64,000 bases of DNA from Viola odorata. Taxonomy: Eukaryota > Streptophyta > Magnoliopsida > Malpighiales > Violaceae. A model generated the notes under the pieces. That model did no database searches. It saw nothing but the letters and a program-made list of their open reading frames with translations, and was not told where the DNA came from. The translations under genes and the position numbers were made by a program. Location of the stretch: positions 7,078,001 through 7,142,000 of the forward strand of contig OY829546.1 of assembly GCA_963691705.1 (NCBI GenBank), written 5' to 3'. Position 1 is the stretch's first letter, and each line of letters opens with the position of its first letter. Shown here piece by piece: positions 33,000 to 44,781 of this stretch.

Positions 33000-33198
33000 C
33001 TAGTTTTCTCTATCCAGCTCAAAACCAAAACTGCCCATTTTAACAACAAATCTCTGTTGCTTGTCATGAACTTGTAATGTCAACTTCAACAAATTCTCTC
33101 TTCCTCCAAAGAGTTTTGAGTATTGGGTTTCCAGGGCTTGGTTTTCATCAACCGCTAACTGATTTTTTTGCCTCATAAATTTATGTGAAAACCATTCT
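33000..33198 (-). other. Unrecognised short open frame
   Basis: An open frame of about 65 codons ends RFVVKMGSFGFELDREN. Its composition looks protein-like rather than random, and its 5' side is cut by the adjacent MITE-like insert. I do not recognise it. It may be a fragment of a gene carried here by duplication. Confidence 0.25.
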
Positions 33199-33428
33199 AA
33201 GGTGGTGTTTGGGATTGGGAGTTGGGTACCCAACTCAACTTTTCCCAACCCAGGTGTTTGGCTATCACCTAGGGAACACAGCTTTCCCTTAAAGCTGGCT
33301 TCCTAATCCCTTGAAAAATCAAGGGAAAGCCACTGCTCCATTTTGCTCCAGCAGCAAAAGAGTTTTTTCCACAACACTTTTATTCACAGCACTTTTCGGA
33401 CCAAAACCGGAATGTCAAACAGATCCTT
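33199..33428. mobile_element. Possible small MITE
   Basis: The ends form an imperfect inverted repeat: AAGGTGGTGTTTGG on the left, and the reverse complement of the right end starts AAGGATCTGTTTGAC. The 230-bp length suits a hAT-type MITE, but I see no clean 8-bp duplication. Confidence 0.4.
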
Positions 33429-33487
33429 CATTTAACTTCTAGTGCTTACAGACAAAATGTAGTAGCAATTTACAGTCACAGCAATGG

Positions 33488-34915
33488 TTATGCAAACTTT
33501 TCACACTGTTCCAAGTTTTGCCTAAAGAGTTTCCAACTTAGATTCGCCTGAGCTAGCTGATAAATATGGCCTAGAGGGGGGGGTGAATAGGCAATAATAG
33601 ACAATAAAAAATCTAACACAAATTGTAAATAATTTGAGTGCGGAAATTAGAATGTAAAAACACAAGTATGTATAGTGGTTCCAATTCCTCAATGAATTGT
33701 ACTCCACTACCTAAGAGTCCTCCTCTTAGGATTTTCTAACAACGAACACTTCGTTATTTACCTTGAGTTTTTACGGGTTCAACTCAAACCTTACACCTTG
33801 GTTTTTGCGGGCTCAACCAATAAACCTTTCACTTGGTTTTCACGGGATCACCAACAACCTTACACTTGGTTTTTGCGGGCTCAACCAACAAACCTTACAA
33901 TGTGATTTTTCCGGGCTCAATCACAACCTATCACAATCAAGATTACTTGACAAGAGAATGTTAAATAGCAACACAATTGGTGTACAAATAAACTATGTAT
34001 GATTCAATAAATAACACCAATAAATGAACAAGAATACCTCAAAAGAAAGCTTAAACCTTACTTGAAATATGGACACAAGATTGAGTAAATTCGGATGTGA
34101 GAAGCTTGTGTTATGAAAGAATCAAGTTGAAGGTTTTGCAAAAACTCAGATTTTTGGTCTTTTGAAAAGTATGAGAGCTTTCTAAAATCTTTCTTGTGTT
34201 CTAAATGTTCTTGTTATGTTCTAACTCATCTAGGATGAGTATATATAGGTTTTAGATCAGTTATGATCCAGACAAGAAAGTATGGAGCCAAAAATCCCGT
34301 TATAGTGGACAAAATAGCTGTTGGGAAAAACTAGCCGTTGGGCAAAACGCTATGGCGTTTTGAATAACGCTATAGCGTTTTGCTACTGAAGTTATTTCGT
34401 AACTTCAGAGGCAAAACGCTATAGCGTTTTCACAAACGCTATGGCGTTTTAAGCCTGACGAAAATGTAGAAAACCTTTCCGAAATTCATTTTCGCTTAAA
34501 ACCTTTTGACTCAAAAACTCTTGAGGTATTTTGAACATAAATCAAGTGTTAATTAGAATCATACTTACATGATTTAATTCCTAATGTACACTTGATCTTC
34601 TAGCTTGTGATATCTTGATTTGTTGCTTCTTTTCTTATTTGCTTGATCACAAACTACACACACTTTAACTTCAAATTGCATTAGTAATACTAATTAGTTT
34701 GTGTGTCTAAAATCATCAAAACAAGAGTAAGTTGCCCTTGGGCTAACACTAGCGTCTCCCTTTCTTGAAGATAATTGTTATTTGCTTGTTCAACTTCCTC
34801 ACTTATGTCCTGCCACTCTTCTACATCATTAGTTGCTTGATCATTGAATTTCGGCAGCTCAAGAACCACTGAATTCTTCCTGATGAGAAGCTCCTCTTTC
34901 TGTGTGGTCAAGTGC
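33488..34915 (-). pseudogene. Relic E: C-terminal coiled coil split by a solo LTR
   Basis: The pieces 34915-34749 (TTQKEELLIRKNSVVLEL to YLQERETL) and 33557-33488 (AQANLSWKLFRQNLEQCEK) join exactly across the solo LTR at its CTAGC duplication. The rest of the coiled coil and any MATH or UBP12 part upstream of 34915 are replaced by family S repeats. Confidence 0.8.
33558..34748 (-). mobile_element. Solo LTR of the copia 1/2 family
   Basis: It runs from TGATAAATATGG to GGGCTAACA on the plus strand, 1191 bp, with a perfect CTAGC duplication (33553-33557 and 34749-34753). It has four AACGCTATRGCGTT-type palindromes and the same hairpin array. It arose by LTR-LTR recombination after an insertion into relic E. 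Confidence 0.92.
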
Positions 34916-35745
34916 TGTTGGTTTTTTGGGGTTGATCAAAAATCTGGTTGGTGATTTGTTAAGAGCAAAAGATAATTTTTTGATTGATCCAAAAAAGTTA
35001 CACACGCACCATCACAATCTGTTTGATAACTACATAAGTACATATAAGTAATATAAAGTTCTAGAGGGACTTGAGGACTTAACGCTAACAAGTGTTAATA
35101 AGCAAAAGGATTGGACTTAACGCTAACAAGCGTTAACAAGTAAAAAGACAAGCAAAGTTAACAAGCAAGGTTAACAAGCAGAGTTAACAGTGGCAGCGTT
35201 AACAGCCAAAGGCAGCTTGGCGTTAACCACAAAAGCATGGAAATGTGGATGTTAAAGTGTGCCCCTCTTGCGTGTTAACGCTGCTTTGGATGTTAATGCA
35301 GCCGTGTTAACGCTGCTGGCACTCTTTTGGCTGTTAGTGCTACCGCTGTGATAGCGTGTAAATATTTCTTCTGGATGTTATCCCTGCCGTGGCGTTAGCC
35401 ACCTATCCTAACACTGCCTTGGTGTTAGCCACCTATCTTTGGCATGCTCGCTAACGCTGCCACTATGCCTCTACTGTTAACGCTGCCACTGTGTATTAGC
35501 TTATTACCTGCTGCCATGTTAACGCTGTCACCTATCCTTTTGTTTGTTATCTTAGCGTTAGGTCCAGTCACTTTGATATGCTAACGCTAACTTCTTTTGC
35601 TAGTAGGATTTAGAATTTTCTATTACATATAAATACTTCTGTAAATTATTACGTGTAAGAACTTTTGGGAAATCAATCAGAGAAAATCATCTTTTGCTCG
35701 TAGAAAATCAAAACACCAGAATCTTCATCAACCTCAAAACCAACA
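34916..35745. repeat. Inverted pair of family S LTR-like elements
   Basis: A left copy in plus orientation starts TGTTGG at 34916 and is cut at about 35249. A right copy in minus orientation spans 35250 (TGTTAAAGTGTGCCCC) to 35745 (CCTCAAAACCAACA). The outer flanks (AGTGC and ATACG) do not form a duplication, so the pair arose by rearrangement or by one copy inserting next to another. The result is a long imperfect hairpin rich in GTTAACGC words. Confidence 0.6.
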
Positions 35746-36433
35746 ATACGCAGTTGCATTGAAATGTGACGTGGGCAAAACGCTGTCGATTTGGGAAAGA
35801 AACCTGACACGTCTTTTCCCACCCACGATTGTTTGACGCGCTTCACGCGTTCAATTGTGTCAGATATTCTGATTGTCCTTTCTTGAGTAAGAAAAACTCT
35901 ATTTCTTTGGAGGGGAAAAAAAAAACTCAATTTCATCTCTTTTCTTCCACAATCGAAATTTTATTTCCATCTTTAATACTCTTCTTCCCACCTAGAATCG
36001 AGATGGAGTTGGGAATTTCTTTATTATCACAAACTTTTATTAAAATTGCAAAAAGTAAAATACAAAAACAATCATGAGAATTTTGGGATAAAAAACACAA
36101 TCAGCTTTCTGTGTAATCATACACCATAATGAAATTCATATTTTCCTTTTTACTTCCATTGACGTTGAAGCACCAAAGCTTTGTAACTATAAAGCCAGAA
36201 AAGATGGGAGAGATGGGAGACGCAGCACCAAAATAAAGCTTTGTTTTTTATTTGTCGAAGCAGCCACCATTGATTCACTACCAATCAGCAATCTAACAGT
36301 CGATGAGGATTGGCTTCAACAGATGGGGGAGATTGAAGCAAGTGGGTTTGTGTGGTTCTGGTGGAGAAGAAAGAGAGATTTTTGGTGAAGAAGAAGGAGA
36401 CAGAGGAGAGAAGAAATTAGGAATTAGATCAGA
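35746..36433. other. Spacer downstream of gene F
   Basis: AT-rich sequence. Its plus-strand purine-rich end at 36340-36430 should include the 3' untranslated region of gene F. No gene is supported. Confidence 0.5.
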
Positions 36434-38147
36434 TCACATCAGCTCAGGAAACAATTCAAATACTACCCTTATCAACACAGACTTCTCATATAGTTCAAAG
36501 TTTTGCTTAAAGAGTTGCCAGCTAAGATTAGCTTGAGCTAGCTTCTCTCTTGCTTGAATCCAATCCTTTGCTGCCTGTTCAGTTTCCTTGCTTATGTCTC
36601 TCCACTTTTCTAGATCTTTAGATACTTGCTCATTCATCTTCTCCAACTCAAGAGCCACCGAGTTCTTCATTATACGTAGCTGCAAATGTGCATGATGCAA
36701 GTACACAGCCTGCAATTCAAGCTCCCTTTCTTCTTCTTTTAATAGCTTTGAGAATTTAACTTCCAAAGAACTGAGTTGTTCTTGTCCTTGATACAATCGA
36801 GCCCAAACATCTTTCTTCTTCTCTAAAAGAGATAGCTTTCGAGCTCTCATGTTTTCGATGCTTGACTTTATGGCAGGAACAATCTCTTTAAAAGCTGCCA
36901 AGCGAGACACTAAGTCTGTCAGGATTGTTCTCTCAAGTGAGCTGGCAGAATGTTGGAGAAGTAGGATTGTGATTTTCTCAACATCATTAAAGGCATTAGC
37001 TTGATCAATATCTTCCAATGACAAAGCTAAGTAATCTTTCATTGCCTTCCTCTGTTGTTCGGAATCTTTGAGACTTGGAAGCAGGCTTGATTCCAAGATT
37101 CCACTGCTTGAAGTAGATTCTTTAGTTAAGGTTGAAAGCTCAGCTAACAAATTCTTTGACTTCTCCATAGCGAGCAAAGTGGAGGAATGTGATCGACTGG
37201 ACATGGAGGAGGAAACTAAACTAATTACAGAAGGAGCATTTGCTGGTGTCCGCAACAGGAGCTAATCAAACAGAAGAGAAGACCATGTCAATTGCAAAAC
37301 TTGCCAATACAATTCCCAAGTTCAAAAAGAGTATTTGATAACCAATCAAATAACATAATGATTAGGATTTAGACTTTTTTCCCCTCACCACAGGAATCCT
37401 CTTAGCATCAATTTCCCTTTGCGAGTCGCTCAATGAGCTGCCCACAGACACATCAATTTCAATGATCACTGAGTCATTGACAATATATCCTTTACTAAGT
37501 TCTCTGAGAGGCATAAAGTATGGGCAACCCCAATCAATCTGCCCTGCACAAAACTTGCATTTCCCATCTGCAGATTTTTGTAATGGATCAATTAGCACTA
37601 CAACTAAAACCAAGTCCATAACAACAAACAAAGCAGAAGTAAACCCCAACACAACAACAAAGCGAATTTCAAGCAAAACTCTTTTTCTGAAAGGTGTAGA
37701 ACCTAGCTTATACCAAAATCCTGAAAAACAAAGAAACAAGTAATTATTAAGGTTGTAGAGAAAAATACATTTTTTGATGGAGTCTTCTTTAAGAAATTGA
37801 TTGACTAAAGTCAAGCTGATTTCGACGTTTATACTCCAATCAGATGCTAATTTTGCAGAACCCACCACCTCCAAGTAAACCCATAACACGTTCCCGTTGT
37901 TTCCTTTAGGATCCAAATATAATCGCCTGCCAAACACAAAATCACATCAAACCACAGAAGGTACATGAAAAGATTGTTCATATGTAATTAAATACTACTA
38001 CTAAATACCAAACCAATTGTAACCGAGGGCGATGAAAACATCCGAAAGGAGCTTCTTGGTGTTCGATTTGGTGAAATTGTTGATGACCCAAGTGAAATTG
38101 GTCGTGGATGGAGTACCCAATTTGGTGGACGTCTCTGCTTGTGCCAT
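36434..38147 (-). CDS. Gene F: MATH/coiled-coil protein (432 aa)
   Basis: Four exons join in frame: 38147-38014, 37926-37769, 37567-37389 and 37261-36434. The MATH domain (about residues 18-150) reads FTWVINNFTKSNTKKLLSDV, RLYLDPKGNNGN, LASDWSINVEISLTLVNQF, GKCKFCAGQIDWGCPYFMPL and GYIVNDSVIIEIDV. The coiled coil (about 190-420) has the family motifs EKSKNLLAELS, DYLALSLEDIDQANAF, LQHSASSLERTIL, VSKDLEKWRDIS and LAQANLSWQLFKQN. MATH domains bind short peptide motifs and the coiled coil should mediate oligomerisation. RTM3 of Arabidopsis has this build and restricts long-distance movement of potyviruses. That role is not shown here. Donors and acceptors are canonical and phases match. Confidence 0.85.
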
Positions 38148-38922
38148 TTTTTGTAAAATGTAGGATACTGATGAGAGAATTGATTGATTATTTATTTGAG
38201 GATCACATGAGAATATTGAGAAACGGAACAGCCGGGGAAAGAATAATGATGTTACCAACCTTAAAAGAGATCGGCAGGCGGGTTTTTGAGGTTGGATGGT
38301 CGTCGTCCGAAGAAGGAATTGACGAAAGCGAGAAGAAGGAACTGAGAAAACTTACAGAAATACAGAGAAAGTTGATATGTAAAGCCTACAAATGGTTGAC
38401 TTTTGTTTTTTCTGGCAAGTGCAATGGTTGAATGTGACAGTTAACCTTAACGAACATTGTATATCTGTCCATTGGCCGGCCGCAGAAATAAGGGATAGTT
38501 TGGTTGAGCTAATTTTATAATTTTAGTAATTCCTGACAAATTTTTAAATTCTAAAATAATAAAATTCCCTTTAATGTAAAGACCAACCAACACTATGTAT
38601 TAGATAGATAACACGGTAATGTAACTATAATAATAATAATTTAAATTATTATAATATGTTAACTTTTTTTATTTTACGTTTCTGATTTCACCTATCTATT
38701 TCAAATTTACTTAAACTTTCGATTTTAACAACATTGTAATTTTTTATTAGAAATGAATTCATTTCAACTTAATTATCAGAGATAGAAATTATTTTAAAAT
38801 GTATTTTTATGTTTAAATTTTCAAGAGAAAAAATTAATTTCAATTAATTTCATTTATTTGGAATATCTTTGCACATAATAGAAATAATTTCATATGCTTC
38901 CATTAGACTAAAATGTAGTATA
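38148..38922. other. Spacer upstream of gene F
   Basis: It holds the promoter side of gene F and then very AT-rich DNA without an open frame of note. The short plus-strand frame at 38108-38431 overlaps exon 1 in antisense and is a shadow. Confidence 0.5.
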
Positions 38923-39498
38923 CAGTTAAACCTCGATAAATGAATGTCCGATAAACGAATAACCTCGCCAAATGAATAATTTTCTCCGATCCCGACTTGG
39001 GCAAATGGGCTAAATGAATAACCTCGCTAAATGCATTAACGAATAATTTTTTTTGAATCCTTAAAGACCCCATGTAAATATAAATGAATAATCATTAAAA
39101 TTCATAAGATATATATATATTTATTTATTTATTTATCCTAAAAACAAAAATATATATAGTAGTTTGTAGGTAGGTTAGGTACATTGTCTTAGTCTCTAAG
39201 TATTCCATACATAGAATATTATTATTAGTACATGTTGCATGTATTTAGACTCTAAGTATTCCATACATAGAATCTTATAAGTACATGATGCATGTACATA
39301 GTCTATATACGTATTTGTACATTACATGTAAAATAAATAATCATACGAAAAAATAAAAATGTAAAAATACTATCTAAATGAATAAAAATTCATTTATCGA
39401 TAAATGAATAATATATTCATTTATCGATAAGTAAATAAACTCACTAAACGAATATTTTTTGCTGGTCCCAAGAGCATTCATTTATCGAGGTTTAACTG
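38923..39498. mobile_element. pogo-like (Emigrant-type) MITE
   Basis: 576 bp with terminal inverted repeats CAGTTAAACCTCGATAAATG, the same sequence closing at the other end, and TA on both sides (38921-38922 and 39499-39500). The CAGTWAAACCTC terminus is characteristic of plant pogo-type elements. The inside repeats AATGAATAA/CGAATAAC words and has no coding capacity. Confidence 0.88.
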
Positions 39499-40498
39499 TA
39501 CTGTTATATAATTTAGGTTAATTTTGTAATTTTATATTTTAAATAAATCTCTATAAAACTCTCAAATAAATCCTACCTACTTTATATAAGTTAAGATAAA
39601 GTAGTAATTTTTTTTATTTTCCTTTAAAATTTCGAGTACAAAACAAACACAAAAAATATTAGTTTCTGAAAAATCTTAAATGTCAACTAAATACAAAAAA
39701 CACATGATACGGCTCGAATACCTTTGGAGCCTTGGTGTTGCTTCGGATGGAGCTGGATCTTGTCTCGTGCACGGTTGGAGTTGGTTGAACGAAATGGACG
39801 TGGGATTTGAGCGGATGAAACGTGAAAGGGGCTGGAGCGGAAGACTTACAAAGGAAACATGAAGGAAATGGAAGATCGGATGAAGGAAAAAGGAAAGGAG
39901 TCTTATATATTTATAATCGGTTTCGAACATAGAAGTTTGGAGGAAACCCTCTTGGCAACGAAGGCCAAGCAACCTTCCTATTACAAACAACTAATGATTA
40001 CCTCTCCAAGGTTGGTTTGGTCATCAATGGAGGATGATGAACAAACGGATTCCTTGAAGAAGAAGAAGCTACGGCTCTAAGAACCTTAGAGTAGCTAATG
40101 GCTTTTTGTTTTGTGATCGTGCAATTACTCTCCCAGGAGAGCTTCCAGAGAAAAAAAATAACATTTCACTAACTAAACGCTACTTTAAAATTTAACGAAG
40201 TGTAGGGTGTTCTATGAGAAAAATTGAGTATAAGAATGTACTTTAGCCTTTATTTTTTCTTCACAAAAATACACTGTACCTATGAATTCTGAATTTTTTT
40301 TCTTAACTCATAAAGATAAAGACGAGAAATAAATGAAGTTGAACCATTATTTTCTTACATTTTGTCATTAAAACATAAAATTCATGTACATTTATTCACA
40401 ATTATTTAATTCATTTACCAGTAAAGTTGTGCAGTGTATGTGAAAGGCACTCTAAATTCTTCATTTACCAGTATTCCACAGGAAAGTGTACCAGCAAA
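39499..40498. other. Spacer between the pogo MITE and gene G
   Basis: AT-rich except for 39700-40080, which has a more coding-like composition. Overlapping short frames on both strands (about 104 codons minus, 60-73 codons plus) match nothing I recognise and lack splice context. The 3' end of gene G may extend into 40400-40498. Confidence 0.4.
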
Positions 40499-42371
40499 TC
40501 AATAGGTTTTCACAGTCAGCTTCTCACATAGTTCCAAGTTTTCCTTCAAGAGTTGCCAACTGAGTTGTGCTTGAGCCAACTTCTCTCTTGCTTCAAGCCA
40601 ATCGTTTGTTGCTTGTTCAGCTTCCTTGCTTATTTCTCTCCATTGTTCTATATCTTTAGATACTTGCTCATTCATCTTCTCCAACTCAAGAGCCACCGAG
40701 TTCATCCTATGAAGCTCCCCTTTCTCTGTCATCAAGTACACAACCTCCTCTTCAAGCTCCATTTCTCCTTCTACATGTTTTGAGAGTTTAACTTCCAAGG
40801 AACTAAGTTGCTCTTGTCCTCGATACAATCGAGCTCGAACATCTGCCTTCTTCCACAAAAGAGATGTATTTTCAGCTCTCATGTTTTCTATGCTGAACTT
40901 TGTGGCAGGAACTATCTCTTTGAAACCAGCCAAACGAGACAATAAGTCCCTCAGGATTGTTCTCTCGAGTGAGCTGACAGAATGTTCGATAAGTAGGAGC
41001 GTGATTTTCTCAATCTCATCGAAGGCATTAGCTTTGTCAATAGCTTCCAATGACAAAGCTAAATAATCTTTCAATGCTTTCCTCTGTCGTTGCAAAGCTG
41101 ATTCTAAGATTCCATTGCTTGAAGCTGAAGTTGATTTTCGAGTTATTTTCAAGATTGAAAGCTGTGTCAAAAGATTCTTCGACTTTTCGAGCAAAATGGA
41201 GGATGATTGACCAGATATTGAGGAAGAAGCTAAACTAATAGAATGAGTATCTGGAATTGTCGGTATCTGGAATCAAACAGGAAGACAAAATGTCATTCTC
41301 AAAACTTGCTTATTATTATACATTCCTCAGTTCGAAAAGGGTACTATTTGATAACCAGAGCAACTGATTGAATCAAGATTATAAGGATGAGCTCCTTTTT
41401 CTCACCACTTGAATCCTTTTAGCAGCAATGTCAATCTTCGAGTCGGGTGATGATTGGCTGGACGTTGAGGAGGAAGCTAAACAATCTGGTGGTGTCCGTA
41501 TCTGGAATCAAACGGACATTGAGAAGGAGGACAAATGTTAATTGCAAAACTTGCTAATGCATTCATCAGTTCGAAAAGGGTAAGTAACTGCTGAATCAAG
41601 ATTATAAGGATTAGCCTTTTTTTCTCACCTCTTCAATCCGTTTAGCTGCAATCAACGAACTATCCACAGAGACATCAGCTTCAATGATCACAGTATCATT
41701 GAAAAGATATCCTTTATTAGGATCATAAAGTTCTTTAAGAGGTATAAAATTGGGGCAACCCAAATCATTTTTTCCTTCACAAAACTTGCATTTACCAACT
41801 GCAGAATTTTTTATCCAATAGTTAGTGCCTCCACAAAAACCAAGTCCACAACAACCATTGTAGCAAACTAGGTGAAGTAAACCAACAAGAAAGCAAAATT
41901 CTTTTCTTTTCGGATTATGCAATTCTGCAAACCAGAGTCCCGAAAACAAAGAAACGAGTACTGGTACTGTACCTTTCTTAATGGAGTCATTTTTAAGGAC
42001 TTGATTGACCAACGTCAATCCGAATTGTATTTTGATGCTCCACCCAGATGATAATTCTTCAGAACCCGAAGCGTGCAAATAAACCGACAAGCTCTCCCCG
42101 GTTTTCTTCCCCTTTGGGTACACATATAATCGCCTGCAAAGCACAAAATCGATCACATTATTAAACCCTAAATACACACAATTTCAAGAAATTGGAAACA
42201 AATTCAGTGCTAGATATCAAACCATTTGTAACCGCCGGCGAGGAACACTTCGGAAAACAGCCACTTGGTGTCCAATTTGGAGAAATTGTTGATGACCCAA
42301 GTGAAATTAGTGGATGAAATACCCTTTACTGTAGTAGAAGAGCTGGTGGTTGGCGTCACTTGTTGCGCCAT
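40499..42371 (-). CDS. Gene G: MATH/coiled-coil protein with an extra mosaic exon (447 aa)
   Basis: Five exons join in frame: 42371-42223, 42133-41973, 41798-41629, 41501-41406 and 41266-40499. MATH landmarks are TNFTWVINNFSKLDTKWLF, RLYVYPKGKKTGE, GKCKFCEGKNDLGCPNFIPL and GYLFNDTVIIEADV. The coiled coil includes EKSKNLLTQLS, DYLALSLEAIDKANAF and VSKDIEQWREIS, ending NLELCEKLTVKTY. Exon 4 (96 bp, phase 0) is unusual. Its first half copies the start of the coiled-coil exon (IRTPPDCLASSSTSSQSS). Its second half copies the end of the MATH exon (DSKIDIAAKRIQV) with its donor. This is the footprint of an unequal duplication that kept the frame. All splice sites are canonical. Confidence 0.84.
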
Positions 42372-43054
42372 TTCTGTAAAATATTGTTAAGGAATTAGTA
42401 GGTAATGATTGAAGTTACTAACCTTAATTGGAAAGAGATTTAAAGACAATGATAAGAAGGAACTGGGGAAAGCGACAGCGATAAGAACGGAAGAATGGAA
42501 CTTGATTAATAAAAGACCCTTCTTCGAAGACTGGCAGACAAAGTAGTAGACATCCACAACGGTTGACTGTATATTTTTTTTTAACAAGTGATTGACTTTA
42601 ACGGCTAACGAACTTTTTCTGCGAAGTAGACATCCTTTTAAAAAGAAGCGCGTTCCTTTGATTTTTTTTTATTTTTATTTTATTATCATGGCCATCGCTT
42701 ATGGGCTGGATTTGAGTTTATTTTGGGATCCGAGGACTGACTTGTACTTGTGAGTTTCCAGAAAAATTAATTAAAATTTACATTTTTAAAATCTAAAAAA
42801 AAAGAATTATATATGTTAAAAGTTAATTAAAAGATTCACATTTTTAAATTTCTTTAAAATCATTAAAAGAGAATTAAATATGTTATTACAAGTATATACA
42901 CTCCAAAATATAATGAAAATACATCAAAAATTAAAAACAATATTCGACATGAATTAATAAAATAATGAAATAAACATATATAAAAATATAAATTGATAAA
43001 ATAAAAAAATCTTATTAAAATAAATTATACAATGAAAGCTCTTAGTACTATTAT
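42372..43054. other. Spacer between genes G and H
   Basis: Very AT-rich, with long A and T runs. It includes the gene G promoter side and the gene H 3' flank. No element ends or genes are visible. Confidence 0.5.
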
Positions 43055-44781
43055 TTAAGCAGACTTCTCACATAATTCCAGGTTTTGCTTAAGGAGTTGC
43101 CAACTGAGATTAGCTTGAGTTAGCTTATCTCTTTCTTCAATCCAATTGTTAGCTGCCACTTCAATTACTTCGCTTATGTCTCTCCAATCTTCTAAATCTT
43201 TAGATACTTGCTCATTCATCCTCTCCAACTCGAGAGCAACCAACTTCTTCCTCACAAAAACCTCATCTTTCTGGGTAGTCAAGAGCAAGAGCCGCGGTTC
43301 AAGCTCCTTTTCTTCTTGTAAAATCTTTGAGAACTGAACTTCCAAGGAATTGAGCTGTTCTTGTCCTTGATACAGTCGTTCCCGAATATTCGCCTTCTTT
43401 CCTGAAAGATAACGGATTTGAGCTCTGACATTGTCCATTCTTGACTTCGTAGCAGGAACTGTTTCTTTAAAAGCTGCCAAACGAGTCACTAAGTACTTCA
43501 GAACGGTTCTCTCAAGTAAGCTGCAGGTAGAATGCTGAATAAGTAGGAGTGTGATTTTCTCGATATCATGAAAAGCATTAGCTTTATCAATAGCTTCCAA
43601 TGACAAAGCTAAGTAATCTTTCAATGCCTTCCTATGTTCTTGCAAAGCTTTGGGACTAATTGGAAGTAATAAGCTCGATTTTCGAGTTATTTTCAAGATT
43701 GAAAGCTCTGCTAAAAGATTCTTCGACTTCTCGAGCAAAGTTGAGGGTGATTGATCGAAAATCAAACGAGAACTGTCTGGTGGTGTAAGCACCTGGGATT
43801 AAGCAGAAGAACCATACATTCGTAAGTTCGAAAAGGGTACATTTGATAACCGAGTAACTGATGAATCTAAGATTAGGATTAGATTTCTTCTCACCATAGG
43901 AATCCTTTCAGAATCAATGTCCTTCTTCGAGTCGATCCATGGACTATCCACAGACACATCAATTTCAATGATCACTCTATCATTCAAAAGATATCCTTTA
44001 GTAGATTCAAGTTCTGAAAGAGGTATAAAGTATGTGAAACCCTGATCAATATGTCCTGCATCAAATTTGCATTTATCGCCTGAAAATATTTTGTAATCGG
44101 ATAAATTAGAGGAACCAAACACAAACCAAGTCCACAACAGACATTGTTAGTTATCAAAAAAAACAAGCACAACTACACTACACCACCCAAAAGGAAAGAC
44201 AATAAAGCAAGACACTTTTTTTCTGTTCTGCAAATTAAAATCCTAAAAGCAAATAGAAAAAAGAAGAAATCCTGGGGAGCATGTTGTCGGCAAAGTACCA
44301 ATGACTCTCCAGTTCGAATCTCACATCCATCTAGGAAAAGAAAAACAAGTATTAAGGTTGAAGGGAAAGTATATATACATACACTTCTTAAAGGAGTATT
44401 TTTTAAGAATTTGGTTGACCAAAGTGAAGGTGAGTTGGGCGTTTATGCTCCATCCAGATGACAATTTCGAACAACCCGCTGCCTGCAAATAAACCGACAA
44501 GTCGTCCGCGTTTCTTCCTTTTGGGTACACAAGTAAACGCCTGCCGAAAAGAAAATCAGATTAAACCACAAATTAAGGTGCTTCAATTAAATGGTTTAAT
44601 TCAGCAATTTAATTTCCTGTAAATACTAATTAACATCAGACCATTTGTAACCGCCGGCGACGAACACAGCGGAAAAGAGCTTCTTGGTGTTCAATTTGGT
44701 GAAATTGTTGATGACCCAAGTGAAAGTTGTTGATGGAGCAGACGTACTATCGGTAAGGGACGACGTCGCTTGGTGAGCCAT
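43055..44781 (-). CDS. Gene H: MATH/coiled-coil protein (406 aa)
   Basis: Four exons join in frame: 44781-44642, 44540-44383, 44079-43895 and 43792-43055. MATH reads TFTWVINNFTKLNTKKLFSA, RLLVYPKGRNADDLSVYL, DKCKFDAGHIDQGFTYFIPL and GYLLNDRVIIEIDV. The coiled-coil part has EKSKNLLAELSILKITRKS, DYLALSLEAIDKANAFHDI, LVTRLAAFKETVPATKS and LTQANLSWQLLKQNLELCEK. The linker between MATH and coil is shorter than in genes F and G. Exon lengths and phases (phase 2 after the GGYKW box, phase 1 before KCKF) match genes F and G, so the three are tandem duplicates. Splice sites are canonical. Confidence 0.85.

Noticed and set aside
39676..40080. Overlapping short frames on both strands
   Set aside because: No homology recognised, no splice context and no family features. 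It is left as unexplained spacer.
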